Below are positions 1 through 7,573 of a DNA stretch of 20,674 nucleotides, piece after piece. Where the stretch lies: positions 1 to 20,674 of the forward strand of contig CATMRH010000010.1 of assembly GCA_950073955.1 (NCBI GenBank), given 5' to 3'. The translations under genes were made by a program, and so were the position numbers. This stretch comes from an uncultured archaeon. Its GTDB lineage: Archaea; Thermoproteota; Nitrososphaeria; Nitrososphaerales; Nitrosopumilaceae. The notes under the pieces are model-generated. The model saw only the letters and a program-made list of their open reading frames with translations. It had not been told where the DNA came from and did not search any database. Within the stretch, counting starts at the first letter, position 1; every line of letters begins with the position of its first letter.

Positions 1-47
1 CTCCCAACAGCTAAAACTGAAATTAGAATAACAATAATTAATCGCAA
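1..47 (-). CDS. Start of an exported or membrane protein (partial, runs off the left edge)
   Basis: Reading the minus strand from a TTG at 47, the only open frame after the preceding gene's stop encodes a basic residue followed by a run of Ile, Leu, Val and Ala (L-R-L-I-I-V-I-L-I-S-V-L-A-V-G), which looks like the start of a signal peptide or membrane anchor. An AAGGT-like ribosome binding site lies just upstream, and an in-frame TAA precedes it, so the start cannot lie much further back. It would be the fourth gene of the ABC-exporter transcription unit, 45 bases downstream of the membrane-anchored protein. Only about 15 codons are visible, so no function can be assigned and the call is tentative. 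Confidence 0.35.
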   Translation of the reverse strand, partial: MRLIIVILISVLAVG

Positions 48-92
48 TTTGAATTGACCTTATTTTCCTATTTTAGATTTGAAATTTAATCT

Positions 93-1397
93 TTAACTTT
101 GCTCAATTATTGCTTTTTTACGCCTACGCAGAATGTAAATTCCTGCTCCTATTGCCAGAATAATTGGAATAATTATCATTGTTTGATCTAGACTACCTTC
201 ATCGCTGTTTGATGGTTCTTTAACAAAGATTGTTGTATCGTGAGTTAGAAAAATTTCATCTCTAATACTGTCTTTGTATCTTACAGTAATGGTAATGTCG
301 TGTTCTCCATATCTTGGTTCACCATCAAATTCAATTTGAACATTAAAGGGTACAGGTGCATCAGTCTCAATTTCATCAATGAATTGAGTACTGGATTTAA
401 TATTGGAGTTTCCACGAGATTCAATAGTTACAAAGCCAAATAATCCATCTTCATTTCCTTCATTAATTATTTCTCCAATTAGCATTTGTGTGCCAGACAA
501 TTCGATAACATCAACATTATAGATTGATAAATCAATAAAGCCTTTAACAAAGAAATCTGCAATTCGTGAAATAGTTTTTTTATCACCATGTGCATTAAAA
601 TAAGTTATTTCAATAGGTGCACGAAGTGTATCACCTTTCAAAGATGCTGGTACATATACGTCAAGTTCAATAAATTTTTTCGATTTTGGATCAATTCCAC
701 CAATTTCCCAATCAGTGTTTAAAACTACAACCTTCTCAATATTAGTAACAGATTGACTTGTTGCTGCCCTTTCACTTTGTGTATTTTTTAGTCCAATATC
801 TACACTTGAAATTGGTGCTGTTCCATCATTTGAAATTTCAATTATTATATGGTTTTGTTGCAAGGATGTAAGAAATGGATTCAGTGCACGTACATTTATC
901 ACGCTTTGTCCAGTTACTTTAAAATTAAAATCTTCAAATGCAGTTCGAACTCCAGATTCTCTCAGTCGTGAATAATCTACTTTGATACTACCAGGATATT
1001 GTTGAATTTTAACAGAATTATCTATATCAACAAAAAATGTTAGATGAAAATTTTCTCCGGCAATCGAATTTGAGTTCGCATCTGCATAAATTAACGAAGC
1101 AGGTCCATCTGAAGCTGAAAATCCAAAAGGTAATGATAGTTGACCTCGTATTCCTGTAATATCTTGAGTCCCAACATTTGCCATTACTACAGTAAATGGT
1201 ACATTTTTGTTTCCAGAATCAACCTCAAATTTTTCATTAATTATTCCAAAATAGGCATTAAGGTATTTGACATCTCCAAAGTCTCTTTCAAAAGGTGAAT
1301 TACCAAATCCTCCAGATGTTATTTGGGCAAATGAGTTATCAAAAACAAATGGTACAAGTCCAATTACAAATAATGGCAACAAGAGTTTAAGATTCAT
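93..1397 (-). CDS. Secreted, C-terminally membrane-anchored Ig-like (COG1361-type) protein of an ABC exporter operon
   Basis: This 434-residue protein has a signal peptide at about 1-24 (MNLKLLLPLFVIGLV, Ala-Gln cleavage near SFAQ), a long beta-rich extracellular part, and a single C-terminal transmembrane helix at about 406-423 followed by the stop-transfer cluster RRRKK. The ectodomain holds repeated immunoglobulin/CARDB-like strands with phrases such as NVGTQDITGI, NDGTAPISSV and NEGNEDGLFG, typical of archaeal S-layer-like COG1361 domains. The ATG overlaps the TAA of the upstream ATPase by one base (TAATG), implying translational coupling. The likely role is the extracellular adaptor or substrate-handling subunit of the LolCDE/MacB-like exporter encoded just upstream. 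That role is inferred from the operon; domain type and topology are read from the sequence. Confidence 0.85.
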   Translation of the reverse strand: MNLKLLLPLFVIGLVPFVFDNSFAQITSGGFGNSPFERDFGDVKYLNAYFGIINEKFEVDSGNKNVPFTVVMANVGTQDITGIRGQLSLPFGFSASDGPASLIYADANSNSIAGENFHLTFFVDIDNSVKIQQYPGSIKVDYSRLRESGVRTAFEDFNFKVTGQSVINVRALNPFLTSLQQNHIIIEISNDGTAPISSVDIGLKNTQSERAATSQSVTNIEKVVVLNTDWEIGGIDPKSKKFIELDVYVPASLKGDTLRAPIEITYFNAHGDKKTISRIADFFVKGFIDLSIYNVDVIELSGTQMLIGEIINEGNEDGLFGFVTIESRGNSNIKSSTQFIDEIETDAPVPFNVQIEFDGEPRYGEHDITITVRYKDSIRDEIFLTHDTTIFVKEPSNSDEGSLDQTMIIIPIILAIGAGIYILRRRKKAIIEQS

Positions 1398-2092
1398 TAT
1401 GCTAAAACCTCCATTTTTGAGGGCTGATCACCTTCGAAGGCTTTACCATCTTTAATTGTGATTACTCTATCTACATCACCAAAAATCTCTTTCTCGTGTG
1501 TAACTATAATGAATGTTTGATTTAGTTTTTTTGCCATTGATTTCATTAATTGAACTATTGTTTCTGAAGATACTGAATCAAGATTACCAGTTGGTTCATC
1601 AGCTAAAACAATTGAAGGTTTATTGATTAGTCCTCTTGCAATTGCTACTCTTTGAGCTTGTCCACCTGAAATCTTGTTTGCACGTTTATACATTTGATCT
1701 TCAAGTCCAACTGTTTTTAGTAAATCTCTGGCATCTTTTTCAGCAGTATTATTAGTTCCTTCAATTTCTCTAGGTAACAAAACATTTTCTAGTACTGAAA
1801 GATCAGTAAGTAAATTAGAAAATTGGAAGATGAACCCCAGTTTTTTATTTCTAAATGAGGAAATTTCATTGTCATCAAGTGTTGTAGTATTAGTTCCATC
1901 AATGAAGATCTTTCCATTTGTTGGTTGATCTAATAATCCAATCATGTTAAGTAATGTAGATTTTCCAGAGCCAGAACTTCCAACAATTAAGACAACTTCT
2001 CCCTGTTCAATTGAAAGTGATACATTATCAAGAGCCTTTACTTTGTTTTCTCCTTCTCCGTAAATCTTACTTAGATTATTGATTTCAAGCAC
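1397..2092 (-). CDS. ABC transporter ATP-binding protein, LolD/MacB family
   Basis: A 231-residue ATPase with all expected motifs: Walker A GSSGSGKST at 38-46, Q-loop Gln90, signature ISGGQ at 141-145 (Ile instead of the commoner Leu), Walker B IVLADE at 161-166 followed by PTGNLD, and the switch His at 199. The PTGNLD sequence and short length are characteristic of the MacB/LolD/FtsE class, which powers conformational work of FtsX-like permeases on extracytoplasmic substrates rather than classic transmembrane transport. The start is GTG at 2092, one base after the permease stop, and the gene overlaps the next by one base, so the three genes form a tight operon. The substrate is unknown. Confidence 0.93.
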   Translation of the reverse strand: MLEINNLSKIYGEGENKVKALDNVSLSIEQGEVVLIVGSSGSGKSTLLNMIGLLDQPTNGKIFIDGTNTTTLDDNEISSFRNKKLGFIFQFSNLLTDLSVLENVLLPREIEGTNNTAEKDARDLLKTVGLEDQMYKRANKISGGQAQRVAIARGLINKPSIVLADEPTGNLDSVSSETIVQLMKSMAKKLNQTFIIVTHEKEIFGDVDRVITIKDGKAFEGDQPSKMEVLA

Positions 2093-2093
2093 T

Positions 2094-3281
2094 CTAGACA
2101 GTTCTCATAGCCTCCACTGGTAATTTCTTAGTCGCCCTATAGGATGGGTATAGTGATGCAATAATTGCTAAAGCAAACGAAGTCAAAGCAGTTTGTATAA
2201 TTTTTTCCCAGTTATAGGTGACTTCAAGAGGGAGACTATTATTGAATGACATTTTTGTGACATCTGCATAGACTGTATAACTTAAACCTGCTGCAGTTCC
2301 TACTCCAGCTCCAATTGCTCCAATAATTATTCCTTGGAAAATAAAAATTAATAGAATATCTTTTCTTTTAGCTCCAATTGCTCTCATAATACCAATTTCT
2401 TTAGTTTTTCCATTAACTAGCATTATCTGAATTGTAAGAATGGCAAATGCAGATGACCCCATTCCAAAATATCCTATCATGTTGATCATTGCAATACCAG
2501 ATCTAAAACCAGCAAGTTGTTGTTCTGCTGATTCTTCTATAGTCTCTGCAAGAAAATCATCATTAGGAAATGAACGCAAAAAGAATTCTTTAACTTCAAA
2601 TGCTTTTGAAGGATCATTTAATTTCACCATAAGTGAACTTGTATCACCAGGTCTACTCATCATATCACGTAAAGTATCAATATGTATAACAACTGTATAA
2701 TCAAATCCTTGACCCCCAGGTGATTTTGCTATTCCAGAAACAGTAAATCTTCGAATTTGGTCTTCCCCCCATCTATCAACTACTTTAACTTTAACACTAT
2801 CTCCCACTTGAGCTCCTCCAAGATCTTTTGCTACATTAGATCCTAATACAATAGAATTTCTTGAGAAGACATAGTTTCCTTCTGAAACAGTTTCATGAAC
2901 AGTAGATGCTCGAATATCACGAAATGGATCAACTCCCACAATTGGTATTCTGGTTTCTTCAAATCGCATTCCATTTTTTGTCATATTAATTTCGGCAGTT
3001 GATGAAAGCCGCGGAGTAGCCGCTTCAACGTATGGAATTCTTTCAAACCAATTTACAAGTGATAAATCTGATTTATCGATATAGTCAGAATCGTCAGTTA
3101 CAAGAATGTCACCGTTTCTATAATCACTGATATCTCTAACTATGGCATCAAACAGTCCTTGAAAAATTACAAAATTTACGTGAATTACCAAAATTCCAAT
3201 GGTTACAGCTAAAACCGCACCAATCAAACTGCTTTTTTTATTGAAAAGCATTCTTTTTGCTAATCTTAATCTATAATCCAC
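2094..3281 (-). CDS. FtsX-like ABC transporter permease (LolC/MacB type)
   Basis: This 395-residue permease has one N-terminal membrane helix (about 18-40), a large extracytoplasmic MacB_PCD-like domain (about 45-250), and three C-terminal helices forming the FtsX core (about 263-290, 310-335, 358-382). The conserved stretch KEIGIMRAIGAKRKDILLIF lies in the loop before the third helix, and the protein ends YRATKKLPVEAMRTV, typical of the family. The start is GTG at 3281, and a TATA-like ATATTTAAT at 3302-3310 lies about 25 bases upstream, which fits a leaderless transcript. It is divergent from the HTH regulator at 3398, an obvious candidate regulator (inference). Confidence 0.9.
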   Translation of the reverse strand: MDYRLRLAKRMLFNKKSSLIGAVLAVTIGILVIHVNFVIFQGLFDAIVRDISDYRNGDILVTDDSDYIDKSDLSLVNWFERIPYVEAATPRLSSTAEINMTKNGMRFEETRIPIVGVDPFRDIRASTVHETVSEGNYVFSRNSIVLGSNVAKDLGGAQVGDSVKVKVVDRWGEDQIRRFTVSGIAKSPGGQGFDYTVVIHIDTLRDMMSRPGDTSSLMVKLNDPSKAFEVKEFFLRSFPNDDFLAETIEESAEQQLAGFRSGIAMINMIGYFGMGSSAFAILTIQIMLVNGKTKEIGIMRAIGAKRKDILLIFIFQGIIIGAIGAGVGTAAGLSYTVYADVTKMSFNNSLPLEVTYNWEKIIQTALTSFALAIIASLYPSYRATKKLPVEAMRTV

Positions 3282-3343
3282 GGAGTAAATAAAATAGTCT
3301 GATATTTAATGTATATGATATATAATACTATGATTATAGACAA

Positions 3344-3355
3344 TTTTATATAAAA
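3344..3355 (+). promoter_or_regulatory. TATA box of the HTH regulator gene, 12-bp palindrome
   Basis: TTTTATATAAAA is a perfect 12-bp palindrome. At the usual archaeal spacing of about 26 bases it predicts initiation near 3375, leaving a leader of about 23 nt with a good ribosome binding site before ATG 3398. It could also fire to the left towards the permease, although a separate TATA-like element at 3302-3310 fits the permease start better. Confidence 0.5.
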
Positions 3356-3387
3356 TAAGTTAATACTGTATTCTATGGATCTGTTTT

Positions 3388-3394
3388 AGGTGAT
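3388..3394 (+). promoter_or_regulatory. Shine-Dalgarno site of the HTH regulator
   Basis: AGGTGAT is complementary to the archaeal 16S rRNA 3' end and lies 3 nt before ATG 3398. It is one of the few clear ribosome binding sites in the window and supports this start. Confidence 0.6.
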
Positions 3395-3397
3395 AAA

Positions 3398-4300
3398 ATG
3401 GACAATTTAGATATGAAAATTCTAAGCAGACTATTGAATAATTGTAGAGAATCTGACAGGCAAATAGGCATGAAATTGGAAATATCTGGTGGAGCAGTTC
3501 GTGCTAGAATTCGAAAAATGGAAGAAAGAGAGGTTATTGGAGAATTTTTCATCAAAGTCGAGCCGTCCGTATTTGGTTATGGTGTTTTGTACTTTGTTGT
3601 ATCAGGAGAAAACATTGACGAGATTTTTGAGCAAGTAAGTCTTGTAGGTGAGCCATTTTTTGTGGTACCATGTATAGGTGGAATTTCAGTCTGTAGTATT
3701 GTTGTAAAAGAGAATATGAAACAAAAAATTGAGCTTGCAAGTAAATTGATGAAGGATGTTAGAGTCCTATCAATTTTTGAAGCAGAGAATCTAGGATTTA
3801 AGTCAAATCTTACTAAAACAGATTTAGAAATTCTAGAGGAGTTAATAATAGATCCTAGACAGAAAATTGAAAATATTGCTAAAAGTACAAACTTATCAAC
3901 CAAAACAATAACAAGATGTATTGAAAAATTACAGGAAAACGATGGAATCCAGTTTACCTTAATTTATGATTCTAGAAAAATTGAAGATTTTATCCCCCAT
4001 GCCATACTTACTTGGATAGAAGGTGATCTAAAAGAAACATTAGAAAATCTGAATAATACTTTTTCGGAATCATATTTACAAATTCCTTTCATTGCAAAAA
4101 ATCAAATTGTTTTATTTATGTATAGTGATAATATTTTCAAGATGGATGAATTAACTCAAAAAGTTAGAACCATTAAAAATGTGAAATCAGCAGATTTATT
4201 TATTCCAAAAAAGATTTTGTTTTACATCAAATGGTTAGAAAAGGCTATTAATAATTTCAAAAAATCATCTAGATTACATTTGACATATCAAACAAATTAA
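3398..4300 (+). CDS. Lrp/AsnC-like transcriptional regulator with two HTH domains
   Basis: The 300-residue protein contains two AsnC-type winged helix-turn-helix units: residues 1-50 (LDMKILSRLL...SGGAVRARIRKME) and about 138-185 (LTKTDLEILEEL...STKTITRCIEKLQ). Each is followed by a degenerate alpha/beta segment in the place of the ligand-binding RAM domain (about 55-130 and 190-275). This HTH-RAM-HTH-RAM layout is roughly twice the length of a normal Lrp/AsnC protein and resembles an internal duplication in which the halves have diverged. The tail (276-300) is basic. The gene is divergent from the ABC exporter and 24 bases upstream of the Nudix gene. It probably acts as a local or global DNA-binding regulator; ligand and targets are unknown. 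Confidence 0.82.
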   Translation: MDNLDMKILSRLLNNCRESDRQIGMKLEISGGAVRARIRKMEEREVIGEFFIKVEPSVFGYGVLYFVVSGENIDEIFEQVSLVGEPFFVVPCIGGISVCSIVVKENMKQKIELASKLMKDVRVLSIFEAENLGFKSNLTKTDLEILEELIIDPRQKIENIAKSTNLSTKTITRCIEKLQENDGIQFTLIYDSRKIEDFIPHAILTWIEGDLKETLENLNNTFSESYLQIPFIAKNQIVLFMYSDNIFKMDELTQKVRTIKNVKSADLFIPKKILFYIKWLEKAINNFKKSSRLHLTYQTN

Positions 4301-4324
4301 ATAATATGATTTCTAAGATTTTTT

Positions 4325-4840
4325 ATGAAGAAAAAGAAAATCTATGAGGGAAAAATTTTAGGTCTTAGTGTTTATGATGGAAAAATAGAGGGAAGAAGAG
4401 TCAAACGTGAAATAATAGAACATCGAGGTGCTGCAGCAATGCTTGCTTTTGATGAAAAAAATAAAGTAATTCTTGTTAGGCAACATAGATTTCCTCATGG
4501 ATATGTTTTAGAGATTCCTGCAGGGACATTAGAGAAAAGAGAAGAGCCAATAAAATGTGCATTCAGAGAACTAGAAGAAGAGACTGGATATAGAGCAAAA
4601 AAAATGATCCCATTAATCACCTACTATCCATCAATTGGCTATAATTCTGAAATAATTTACTGTTTTTTAGCCTCAGGACTAAAGAAAATTGCTGGTTTGA
4701 AACTAGATGATGATGAGATATTATCTGTAGTAAAAATGGATTTGCAAAAGCTACTTAGAATGATAAAATCTGGAAAAATTCAAGATTCAAAAACAATTTG
4801 TGCAGTCTTGACTTATGCTGCTAAAAAGAAATTATACTAA
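4325..4840 (+). CDS. Nudix hydrolase, ADP-ribose pyrophosphatase-like
   Basis: The 171-residue protein carries a perfect Nudix box GX5EX7REUXEEXGU: Gly67, Glu73, then RELEEETGY at 81-89, whose Glu residues bind the divalent metal. The lead-in KVILVRQHRFPHGYVLEIPAG at about 47-67 is characteristic of the ADP-ribose/NDP-sugar pyrophosphatase branch (NudF type), which hydrolyses ADP-ribose to AMP and ribose 5-phosphate. The start is ATG 4325 with no clear ribosome binding site; it probably shares a transcript with the preceding regulator. Its TAA directly abuts the TAA of the convergent PhoU-like gene with no base between them. Confidence 0.88.
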   Translation: MKKKKIYEGKILGLSVYDGKIEGRRVKREIIEHRGAAAMLAFDEKNKVILVRQHRFPHGYVLEIPAGTLEKREEPIKCAFRELEEETGYRAKKMIPLITYYPSIGYNSEIIYCFLASGLKKIAGLKLDDDEILSVVKMDLQKLLRMIKSGKIQDSKTICAVLTYAAKKKLY

Positions 4841-5821
4841 TTATTCGTTGTAGATAGGCTGTACAAGATCTACTACATCAGCCCAAGATTTTGCTATTCT
4901 TTCAAACATATATACCACATCAAGAAAATCTATCGGAATCTGTTTTTTATTATCTAATGTAATTCTTAGTTTACTAAGTTTTTCTTCATATTTTTTATGT
5001 AGTGATATTGCTTCAATAGCCAAAAGTCTATCAGGTTTTGTGAATGCATTAATAGATTTTTCTGCAAGTTTACTAAAATCCTTAACTACATCAAAGATTT
5101 TTTTTGAGTGTTCTTTTGATAAAGATGAGTTATAAATAAAATTTGAAAGTTCAACAATTGAATCACCTGCATTTTCAAGAAGATTTGCTGCAACTCTATA
5201 ATCAATAATATCAATATTTTCTAAATTAAATGCATTAGCTAATCTTTTATCAACAAGTGTACTACGAATTAAACGGACAAGTAAGAAATACTGTCTATTA
5301 ACCTCAACATCACGTTTAGATAATGTTTGTAAATTGGACTTGTCATCTAAAATTAATCCATTTAATGTATCATCATACATGCCAAGAGCAATTGAGCTCA
5401 TTCTTTTGAGAATTTTTTCTGGATTAAGTGTTATTGTATCTAAAAGAAATTGTGTGTTGATATGAGATGCATCTTCTTCAATGATTTCCATTCCAACTAA
5501 TCTTCTCATGGAGTTACGAATTTTTTCTCTATCTTCTGCCGGAATGGTTGATTTTGAATTAATTTGAATAAGATCATATCCTAAAAGATAAGCTCCAGTA
5601 ATATTTGCGGTAATATTTTCTTCTTTGGGTAATGGGTAGGAAATTACAAGTTCTTTTGTTGGACGTGTCTCCCTATTTGCAGATATTGAAATACTATCCT
5701 GCCCGGTTTCAATTTCTACTTGATGACCTTTATCCAGATTATTTGCATCAACCCACTCTTTTGGTAGTGATACTAGAATACTACTTCCAATTCTTTGTAG
5801 TCGTCGAATAAATTTAGCCAA
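4841..5821 (-). CDS. AbrB-PhoU family phosphate-uptake regulator
   Basis: A 326-residue protein with an N-terminal SpoVT/AbrB swapped-hairpin DNA-binding domain (about 3-50, FIRRLQRIGSSILVSLPKEW) fused to two PhoU-like three-helix repeats (about 110-215 and 220-320). This fusion is the common archaeal form of PhoU and is thought to link DNA binding to control of Pst-type phosphate transport; no pst genes lie in this window. The start is TTG at 5821; no ATG or GTG fits, because the AbrB domain starts at residue 3. It is divergent from pantoate kinase across a 65-bp promoter region. Confidence 0.87.
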   Translation of the reverse strand: MAKFIRRLQRIGSSILVSLPKEWVDANNLDKGHQVEIETGQDSISISANRETRPTKELVISYPLPKEENITANITGAYLLGYDLIQINSKSTIPAEDREKIRNSMRRLVGMEIIEEDASHINTQFLLDTITLNPEKILKRMSSIALGMYDDTLNGLILDDKSNLQTLSKRDVEVNRQYFLLVRLIRSTLVDKRLANAFNLENIDIIDYRVAANLLENAGDSIVELSNFIYNSSLSKEHSKKIFDVVKDFSKLAEKSINAFTKPDRLLAIEAISLHKKYEEKLSKLRITLDNKKQIPIDFLDVVYMFERIAKSWADVVDLVQPIYNE

Positions 5822-5854
5822 TTTATACTAATTTAATTAATTTAAGCCATATTC

Positions 5855-5863
5855 TTATATTTT
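5855..5863. promoter_or_regulatory. TATA-like element between phoU-like gene and pantoate kinase
   Basis: TTATATTTT lies near the middle of the 65-bp divergent region. To the right it predicts initiation near 5884, about 3 nt before ATG 5887 of the CoA operon. To the left it predicts initiation near 5832, about 11 nt before TTG 5821. Other AT-rich sequence nearby (5830-5843, 5870-5877) is badly spaced for either start. Confidence 0.4.
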
Positions 5864-5886
5864 GTGTAAAATTTAAACTAAGAACA

Positions 5887-6798
5887 ATGGAGGCTACGGC
5901 ATTTTGTCCCGCTCACATCACAGGCTTTTTCAAAGCTCATTTAGATGACAGTCAAAATTCTTTAGAAAATTGTGGATCTACGGGAGCTGGATTCTCAATT
6001 AAACAAGGAGTTACAACAAGAGTAAAAGTAGATACAAAAGATAATCAAGAATCAAACTTTAGAATCACAACAAAAGGATATCAACCAGATAAAACAGATG
6101 TTTCAGAATTTGTTTTAAATGAATTCTTAAAGCTTGGAAAATTTTCAAACAAGTTTTTTGATATTGAACATGAGATATCAATTCCAGTTGGATATGGTTT
6201 AGGTTCTAGTGGTGCAGTTGCATTATCACTCTCATTTGCATTAGATCAAGCTCTTGAAACAAAATTAGATAAAACAACAATTGGGCAAATTGCACATAAT
6301 GCGGAAGTTAATTGTAAAACTGGATTGGGGGATGTTTTAGCATCATTTCATGGGGGTTTTGAAATTCGTGTAAAACCTGGTGCCCCAGGAATTGGTTGTG
6401 TCGAAAAAATCTTTACAAATGAAATCTCTGTAATTATGATATGTTTCTCTCCAATTTCTACAAATAAATTCATCAAAGAACGTTTATCTCAAATTAATGG
6501 TCTTGGTGGAAAAATGGTAAACAGATTATTAGAATCAAAAAATTATAAACATTTTCAAGATATGTCGTTAGAATTTGCAAAATTTGTAGATGTTATAACT
6601 CCAAGAATGCAAAAATTAGTTAATGAGTTATCTAAAAATAACATTAAATGTGGAATTGCATTTTTTGGAGAGACAGTTTTTTCAATGATTCCAAAAGAAG
6701 ATGAAGATAGAGTTTTAGAGATTTTACAAAAGTATTCTGATGGAATAGTAATAAAATCAGAATTGGATAATAATGGAGCAAGAGTTCTTTACAATTAA
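5887..6798 (+). CDS. Pantoate kinase (GHMP family), archaeal CoA pathway
   Basis: A 303-residue GHMP-superfamily kinase. The N-terminal ATAFCPAHITGFF strand and the phosphate-binding loop PVGYGLGSSGAVALS at 100-114 are typical of archaeal pantoate kinase, which phosphorylates pantoate to 4-phosphopantoate in the cytoplasm. In archaea this replaces the bacterial order (PanC then CoaA). The assignment is strengthened by the next gene, phosphopantothenate synthetase, 10 bases downstream, and by PanB and CoaBC beyond it. The start is ATG 5887, almost at the predicted transcription start. It is the first gene of the CoA operon. Confidence 0.92.
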   Translation: MEATAFCPAHITGFFKAHLDDSQNSLENCGSTGAGFSIKQGVTTRVKVDTKDNQESNFRITTKGYQPDKTDVSEFVLNEFLKLGKFSNKFFDIEHEISIPVGYGLGSSGAVALSLSFALDQALETKLDKTTIGQIAHNAEVNCKTGLGDVLASFHGGFEIRVKPGAPGIGCVEKIFTNEISVIMICFSPISTNKFIKERLSQINGLGGKMVNRLLESKNYKHFQDMSLEFAKFVDVITPRMQKLVNELSKNNIKCGIAFFGETVFSMIPKEDEDRVLEILQKYSDGIVIKSELDNNGARVLYN

Positions 6799-6808
6799 TT
6801 GAAATTGC

Positions 6809-7573
6809 ATGCCTTTAATTCCTAAATCACATCCTAGAGCTAAATCACTTTTAATTCGTGAAAAACTAGTTAATGGATTTGATAATGGATTGGTTGCAAA
6901 AGAAGGACTTTTAGCTCAAGGAAGAGGAGAAGCCTTTGATTATCTACTAGGAGAAAAAACAGGCAAGGCTGCGAAGCAGGCCATTAAGGCTGCAGCAGCA
7001 CAACTTCTTTTGGCAGAAATACCTGTAATCTCAGTTAATGGAAATATTGCAGCCTTATGTCCAAAACAAATCGTAAGACTATCAAAACAGATCAAGGCAA
7101 AACTTGAGGTAAATCTGTTTTACACTAACAAAAAGAGACAACAGGCAATAATTAGGACTCTCAAAAAGAATGGGGCAAGAGAGGTTTTAGGTACAAGTCT
7201 TACTTCATCTACAAAACTATCAGGTATTGATTCAGCTAGAAGGATTGTAGATAAAAATGGAATTTTTGCAGCTGATGTTGTAGTTGTACCTCTAGAAGAT
7301 GGAGATCGAACATTGGCACTTAGGAAGGCAGGAAAGACTGTTATTACATTTGATCTAAATCCTCTTTCTAGAACTTCACAAACTGCCAACATTACAATTG
7401 TTGATAATGTTACACGAGCAATTGATTTGTTAATTGATGAGTCTAAAAAACTATCTAAAAAGAATCGAAAAACTCTTCAAAAAATTGTTAATAATTTTGA
7501 TAATAAGAAAAATCTCACGGAAAATGTTATTCAAATAAAAAATAATCTTACAAGGAGAGCTAGAATTGCATAA
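6809..7573 (+). CDS. 4-phosphopantoate--beta-alanine ligase (phosphopantothenate synthetase)
   Basis: The 254-residue protein matches the archaeal phosphopantothenate synthetase family (former DUF137) along its length: SHPRAKSLLIREKLV at the N-terminus, GLLAQGRGEAFDYLLGE near 34-50, PVISVNGNIAAL near 73-84, and the C-terminal FDLNPLSRTSQTANITIVDNV segment. It condenses 4-phosphopantoate with beta-alanine using ATP to give 4'-phosphopantothenate, directly using the product of the preceding kinase. Its last 8 bases overlap the panB start. The family is restricted to archaea. Confidence 0.93.
   Translation: MPLIPKSHPRAKSLLIREKLVNGFDNGLVAKEGLLAQGRGEAFDYLLGEKTGKAAKQAIKAAAAQLLLAEIPVISVNGNIAALCPKQIVRLSKQIKAKLEVNLFYTNKKRQQAIIRTLKKNGAREVLGTSLTSSTKLSGIDSARRIVDKNGIFAADVVVVPLEDGDRTLALRKAGKTVITFDLNPLSRTSQTANITIVDNVTRAIDLLIDESKKLSKKNRKTLQKIVNNFDNKKNLTENVIQIKNNLTRRARIA
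7552..7557 (+). promoter_or_regulatory. Shine-Dalgarno site that supports the TTG start of panB
   Basis: AAGGAG inside the end of the upstream gene lies 8 nt before TTG 7566. It favours this start over the in-frame ATG at 7596, which has no comparable site. Confidence 0.6.

Noticed and set aside
3577..3903. 108-codon minus-strand frame inside the HTH regulator gene
   Set aside because: Antisense shadow of a well-supported gene, with low-complexity Ser/Phe/Ile composition and no ribosome binding site or motif.
7120..7392. 90-codon minus-strand frame inside phosphopantothenate synthetase
   Set aside because: Antisense shadow; no start signal and no recognisable domain.
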